Assembly: GCA_013397845.1 (NCBI GenBank)
Contig: VZTG01005248.1
Location: 1,549,028 to 1,613,027, forward strand
Direction of reading: 5' to 3'
Source: Melanocharis versteri
Taxonomy: Eukaryota; Chordata; Aves; Passeriformes; Melanocharitidae
Length of the DNA stretch: 64,000 nt
The number at the start of each line of letters is the position of its first letter. Position 1 is the first letter of the stretch. Shown here piece by piece: positions 60,171 to 64,000 of the stretch. Made by a program: the position numbers and the translations under genes. The notes below the pieces were generated by a model. The model was not told where the DNA came from, made no database searches, and was given only the letters and a program-made list of their open reading frames with translations.

Positions 60171-61139
60171 TTGAAAAATAAGCCAAACCATCTTTTTGTT
60201 CACTTCAGTTTTACTGATTTTCATCTTCCTGTTTTGTGGGGATTTAGAGGGTTTGGGTTTTTTGTCTTTTGTGTTTTGGTTGACTAAAGATACATCTACT
60301 GAAATGCAATAGAATTGTTTGTGCTTTCAGAAGGACAAAGCTTCATTCATAAAAACCATTTCTTAATGTAGTGAGGTGAATAAAGTACTCAGAAAATGAA
60401 GGCTGGAACTTTAACCTGTAGGAAGATGAGTAGTATGGAAGACTTTATGCCTTTAGAGATAAAAATCTTATCAGAAAACAAAGTCATTGTCAAGAGTCTT
60501 TGGGTAATTAAAAGACTATTAATTTGAAAATGCAAGAAGAGATTTTGTGATCTGTGATCTGCAGTAAGTGCTATATGATTTTAATGTTATTGATCATAGA
60601 CGGATTGCATTTCTAGTCAGAAAATATCTGTATGATCACATTGCAGAACAGATCTTCAATTTGCACAAATTGGAGACTTCATTTTTATTAGCTATGACTA
60701 GCCCAAAGGAAAAGCTTTGATAAAAGTGGTCAGCAGCAAAAGATGAACAGACAAATGTAGGCTTCAAAGGATTAGTATAAGAAAACTACAGGTATTCAAC
60801 TGGAGGCTTCAGAACTATCCTGTGTAAGTTGCTGAAAGGCTATGAATCATATTGCATTAAAAAAATGCTCAGTACCCCTTTGGTCATTTACATTGTACAT
60901 TCAATGCATGAAATTATTCAATGAATAGTTTAAATGCTGTACAAGGTAGGCGCAACATTCTGTAGTAATTTTTTCTTACGCTGTCTTTAAGTAGTGCAAG
61001 AACACCCTTTTACCTCTACATACCTTTTATGCAGGTAAAAAGCCCAATAATTTTAGGCTAGCCTTGTATCCATGTCTCATCATGATGTTCAGCACCAACC
61101 TCGCTACAGTTCTAGCATTACTCTACAGCTATAAACAAG
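60171..61139. other. AT-rich non-genic DNA
   Basis: Nothing recognised. Confidence 0.55.
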
Positions 61140-61790
61140 CTGGACATATTTAGATCCCAGGTACCAGATGGGATTCACCTGAGACTGTTGAAAGAAATGG
61201 ACAATGTTATTGTCTATGTTTGAAGCACTCTGATATTCAGAACAGGTCTGGCAGTTGGAGATACTACTTGTATCTGTCTTAGAAATGGATGATAAGGAAC
61301 TACAAGTTGATACATTTCACTTTGCTCCCTGGAAAGACTATCAGCCCATCCTCTTGGAGTCTGTTTCCAAGTAAATGGAGCATAAGAAGATAATCAAGAG
61401 TAACCATCAAGGATGGTTGACTGGATGGGTGGATGAAGGATGAGTGGTGGTCCCCAAGGGCTTTCACACCGTGTCTCTCTGTGCCATTATTTGCAAACTG
61501 CATGTATGCACTGGGTGAGCAGACCGGTTTGTAAGTTGAAAGCTGACTGCACTGCCAGGCTCAAGCAGCCGCAGTCAAAGGTTGGGTGTTTATCTGGTGA
61601 CCTGGAAAGAATAAAGTACTTGAAGAATTAGAGCCAAGAGCCACAATACTCGACATCTTTAAAGGTGGTTTGGGTGATCACACACAATACTGTCGGAGAA
61701 AATTTGCAGATGACTCTAATATAAAGGGTGTCTGACACTTCAGTTCAGAGGGACCTTGATAAATTTGAGGATTAGGATGAATGAAGTCTA
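61140..61790 (+). mobile_element. Highly decayed CR1 LINE pol fragment
   Basis: A very diverged + strand copy. CCAGATGGGATTCACCTGAG (near 61166) corresponds to the 'DGIHPR' region of CR1 RT. GATAATCAAGAGTAACCATC (near 61390) corresponds to the segment before 'GF.KG..CL'. TTTGCAGATGACTC (near 61704) is the catalytic 'FADD' region, followed by CAGAGGGACCTTGATAAATTTG ('QRDLDKF'). Large internal deletions bring these landmarks much closer than in an intact element. Confidence 0.65.
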
Positions 61791-62333
61791 AGTTCAGTCA
61801 GAAAAAACCACCACACCTCTTGAGTCAAAATAACTGTTGCATCTGTTTACAGACTTTAGTGGTATCTTGACTCCATATGGGGAAAACCACAATGTGCTCT
61901 ACATATTTTCTTCCATCCCTTCCCCATTTTAGGGTGATTTTGCTTTTACAGGAATCTTGTGTTTTAACAGCATTTTCTGTACATATCTACTGTTTCAGAG
62001 ATGACATCTTCTTGATGGCCAGGGTGCATATTTACCAGTGAAACTAGATGCAGCTGTGGTGGTTTACTAATGTAACACTGGACAAAGAGGCTTATTGCTG
62101 CAATGTCTGCTCTCTTATTGCTACACCTGTGCAGACCAGACATTTTTCTGCACCATAATTGGTTTTGCCTAGATTGCCTGCAAATAATGTGGACAATGCA
62201 ACCAGCAAACACATTGGATAGGGCTTATAATAACCTGGGACAGTTCTCTTTCAACATCTCATCTCATCTAGGTGAGGGCAGAAACTCTCAGAGAAAAAAT
62301 GCATTACAGCAAGTACCCTTGTTCGACTGATTT

Positions 62334-62775
62334 GTGTGGCTTGGACAAGAAAAGAATGTTGTCCTTCTGGGCTGTGGGTGCACATTACTGAGTCATGTTG
62401 AGCTTGTTGTCAACCAACACCCCCAAGTCCTGCTCCTCAGGGCTGTTCTCAACCAATTGTCTGCCTGGTCCGTATTTGTGCTTGGGATTGTTCTGAGGTG
62501 CAGGACTTGCACTTGGCCTTGTTGATCAAAGATTCACGAGGGCTATCTTGTCAGTGACGATCAATGGAAAGAAGGTGTTTGGTAACCCTGCCTTCCTGTG
62601 TCCTCTGTTACCAGAGCCTCCCTTCCATTTAGTAACAGGCCCACATTTTCCTTAGTTTTCATTTTGTTATTGATGTACTGTAAGAGGGTCTTTTTGTTGT
62701 CCTTGACATTCTTGGCCAGATTTAGTTCCAGATGGGCCTTGGTCTTCCTTGTCTTATTTCTACTTACATGTGAAG
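62334..62775 (-). mobile_element. CR1 LINE with most of RT deleted, minus strand
   Basis: On the + strand, 62370-62525 shows the complement of the late RT segment (AGCTTGTTGTCAACCAACAC, CCCCAAGTCCTGCTCCTCAG, GACTTGCACTTGGCCTTG). After about 75 bp of unclear sequence, 62605-62770 shows complements of the linker between endonuclease and RT (GGCCCACATTTTCCTTAG, TTGTTGTCCTTGACATTC, GGCCAGATTTAGTTCCAG). The whole RT core that should separate them is missing. It is non-functional. Confidence 0.8.
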
Positions 62776-64000
62776 ATTACTGTAAATTCTGAATTTGAAT
62801 GAGAAACATAACATCTGGCAAGTTTTTTACATATGCATTGAATGCATACTGCTTTCAACAGAGACAGGTATTTGAAATCCAAAAATTTATTATGTTGTGC
62901 AATTTTTCCAGTTATTTACAAAAATTAAAAATTCATTTAGATATAGACAATTAAGGTAGAGGTATATGATGTAATAACTTTAGATTAGTCTTTTGAGCTA
63001 GCAAATATTCTGCCATACCTACTTGGTCCATAAACTTTTTCTTGTTGGGTAGTAGTGCCATAGAGACCATCTGTACAGGAATAAATGGAAAGACAATCAC
63101 CAAAACCCAGTGAGATTATGATACAAAGCATCAATTAGCTGAAATTTTGTGTTCAGTTTTAAAAACATGTAATGATGATCAGTACTTTCAAAATGAGGCT
63201 GGAATGACCTTTATGTTTCCGTATTAAATGGATTAATTTGTACCATTGTGCTCTGGCTCTCACTCACAGTTGAGCAGCCTTGTTACAGCTTCTATTTAAG
63301 TAGGTCACAATTTATTAAAAAAAAAAATCTAGATTTAGAAACATTGGTAAGTAATGGGATTTTCAGGAATGCTAAGCTTCTGACACAACTGAGTTGCCAA
63401 CATCAGCAATTAAAAAAGTCAACTTATTGCTGTCTACATGTAGACATAATAATAGACTCATATATCTTTAGACAGCATTTTAGGCTCCTGTATTTGTAAA
63501 ACTTGGTATTAATGATGCTATTGAAATGCTATTATTGGATTACAGCCTAGATCATGTTCACCTTGAAAGAACCACTGAAAACTTATGGAAAACGTAATTA
63601 CCACAGAAACCAGTATTATCACTTCAAGAGGATAATTATAAAGAACAGAAAAACTCCTGAGAAACCAAGATCCTATTTTCATGTAAATGTTACTACTTAT
63701 AATGAGTGAAGGGAAAATGACCTGGAAAAACTGTGGAAAGACAGAATTGTTTTTAATAACTTGTCTCTCAGAGTATGCTGTGACCTGTCTTATGATCTTT
63801 AGCTCCTTTGTTCTTTTCCTGCAGCTTCTATAAAAGAAAAAAACCCCAGTATTTATTTTGGGAAACTGAAACCAGTAGCTCTTCTTTTTTTTTTCCTCCT
63901 GTCACAGTTAGCAAGCACAGCCCTCATGTACAGAGCAGGGATTTTATTTATTCAACAAGTTATATCATTCTGCAAGAGTTAGAAGAGAATTTTTCCTCAG
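62776..64000. other. AT-rich non-genic DNA to the window end
   Basis: No gene or interspersed repeat is seen. Short A and T runs occur near 63320 and 63883-63895. Confidence 0.55.

Overview
The window looks like bird nuclear DNA from a gene-poor region, either intergenic or deep inside a very large intron. It is AT-rich, and stop codons break every frame at close to chance spacing. I recognise no host protein-coding gene, rRNA, intact tRNA, CpG-island promoter, CRISPR array or operon. The avian assignment rests on many CR1 LINE fragments with the typical CR1 3' end (a block ending in variants of TTCTATGATTCTATGA), plus solo LTRs of families I associate with bird endogenous retroviruses. All repeat names come from memory of consensus sequences, not from a database search.

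Layout. 1-2.9 kb: unannotated AT-rich DNA. 2.86-3.41 kb: a solo LTR on the + strand. 6.4 kb: a CR1 tail. 9.8-11.0 kb: a CR1 interrupted by a GC-rich solo LTR on the - strand with a 6-bp target duplication. 11.7-12.0 kb: a very old CR1 of a divergent lineage. 13.3 kb: a CR1 tail. 16.3-21.1 kb: a block rich in minus-strand CR1, including coding remnants of the endonuclease and reverse transcriptase, one of them interrupted by a short unknown repeat, together with a solo LTR carrying a perfect 5-bp target duplication. 21.7 kb: another CR1. 22-32 kb: ten kilobases nearly free of recognisable repeats. 32-38.6 kb: three CR1 copies. 39.1 kb: the second copy of the unknown repeat. 40.2-43.5 kb: LTR pieces and a candidate further LTR that holds a G-quadruplex motif and a 48-bp alternating purine-pyrimidine tract. 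47.9-48.6 kb: CR1 followed by a perfect hairpin. 52.2-52.8 kb: a solo LTR on the - strand. 54.9 kb: a tRNA-like SINE-head relic. 61.1-62.8 kb: two badly deleted CR1 copies.

No genes here work together. The content is a history of retroelement insertion, solo-LTR formation and decay. I found no clearly new biological system. The observations most worth checking are the unclassified ~133-bp dispersed repeat present twice, the tRNA-like element at 54.9 kb, the G4/Z-DNA pair at 43.3 kb, the perfect hairpin at 48.57 kb and the repeat-poor 22-32 kb interval, which is the likeliest place for conserved non-coding DNA.
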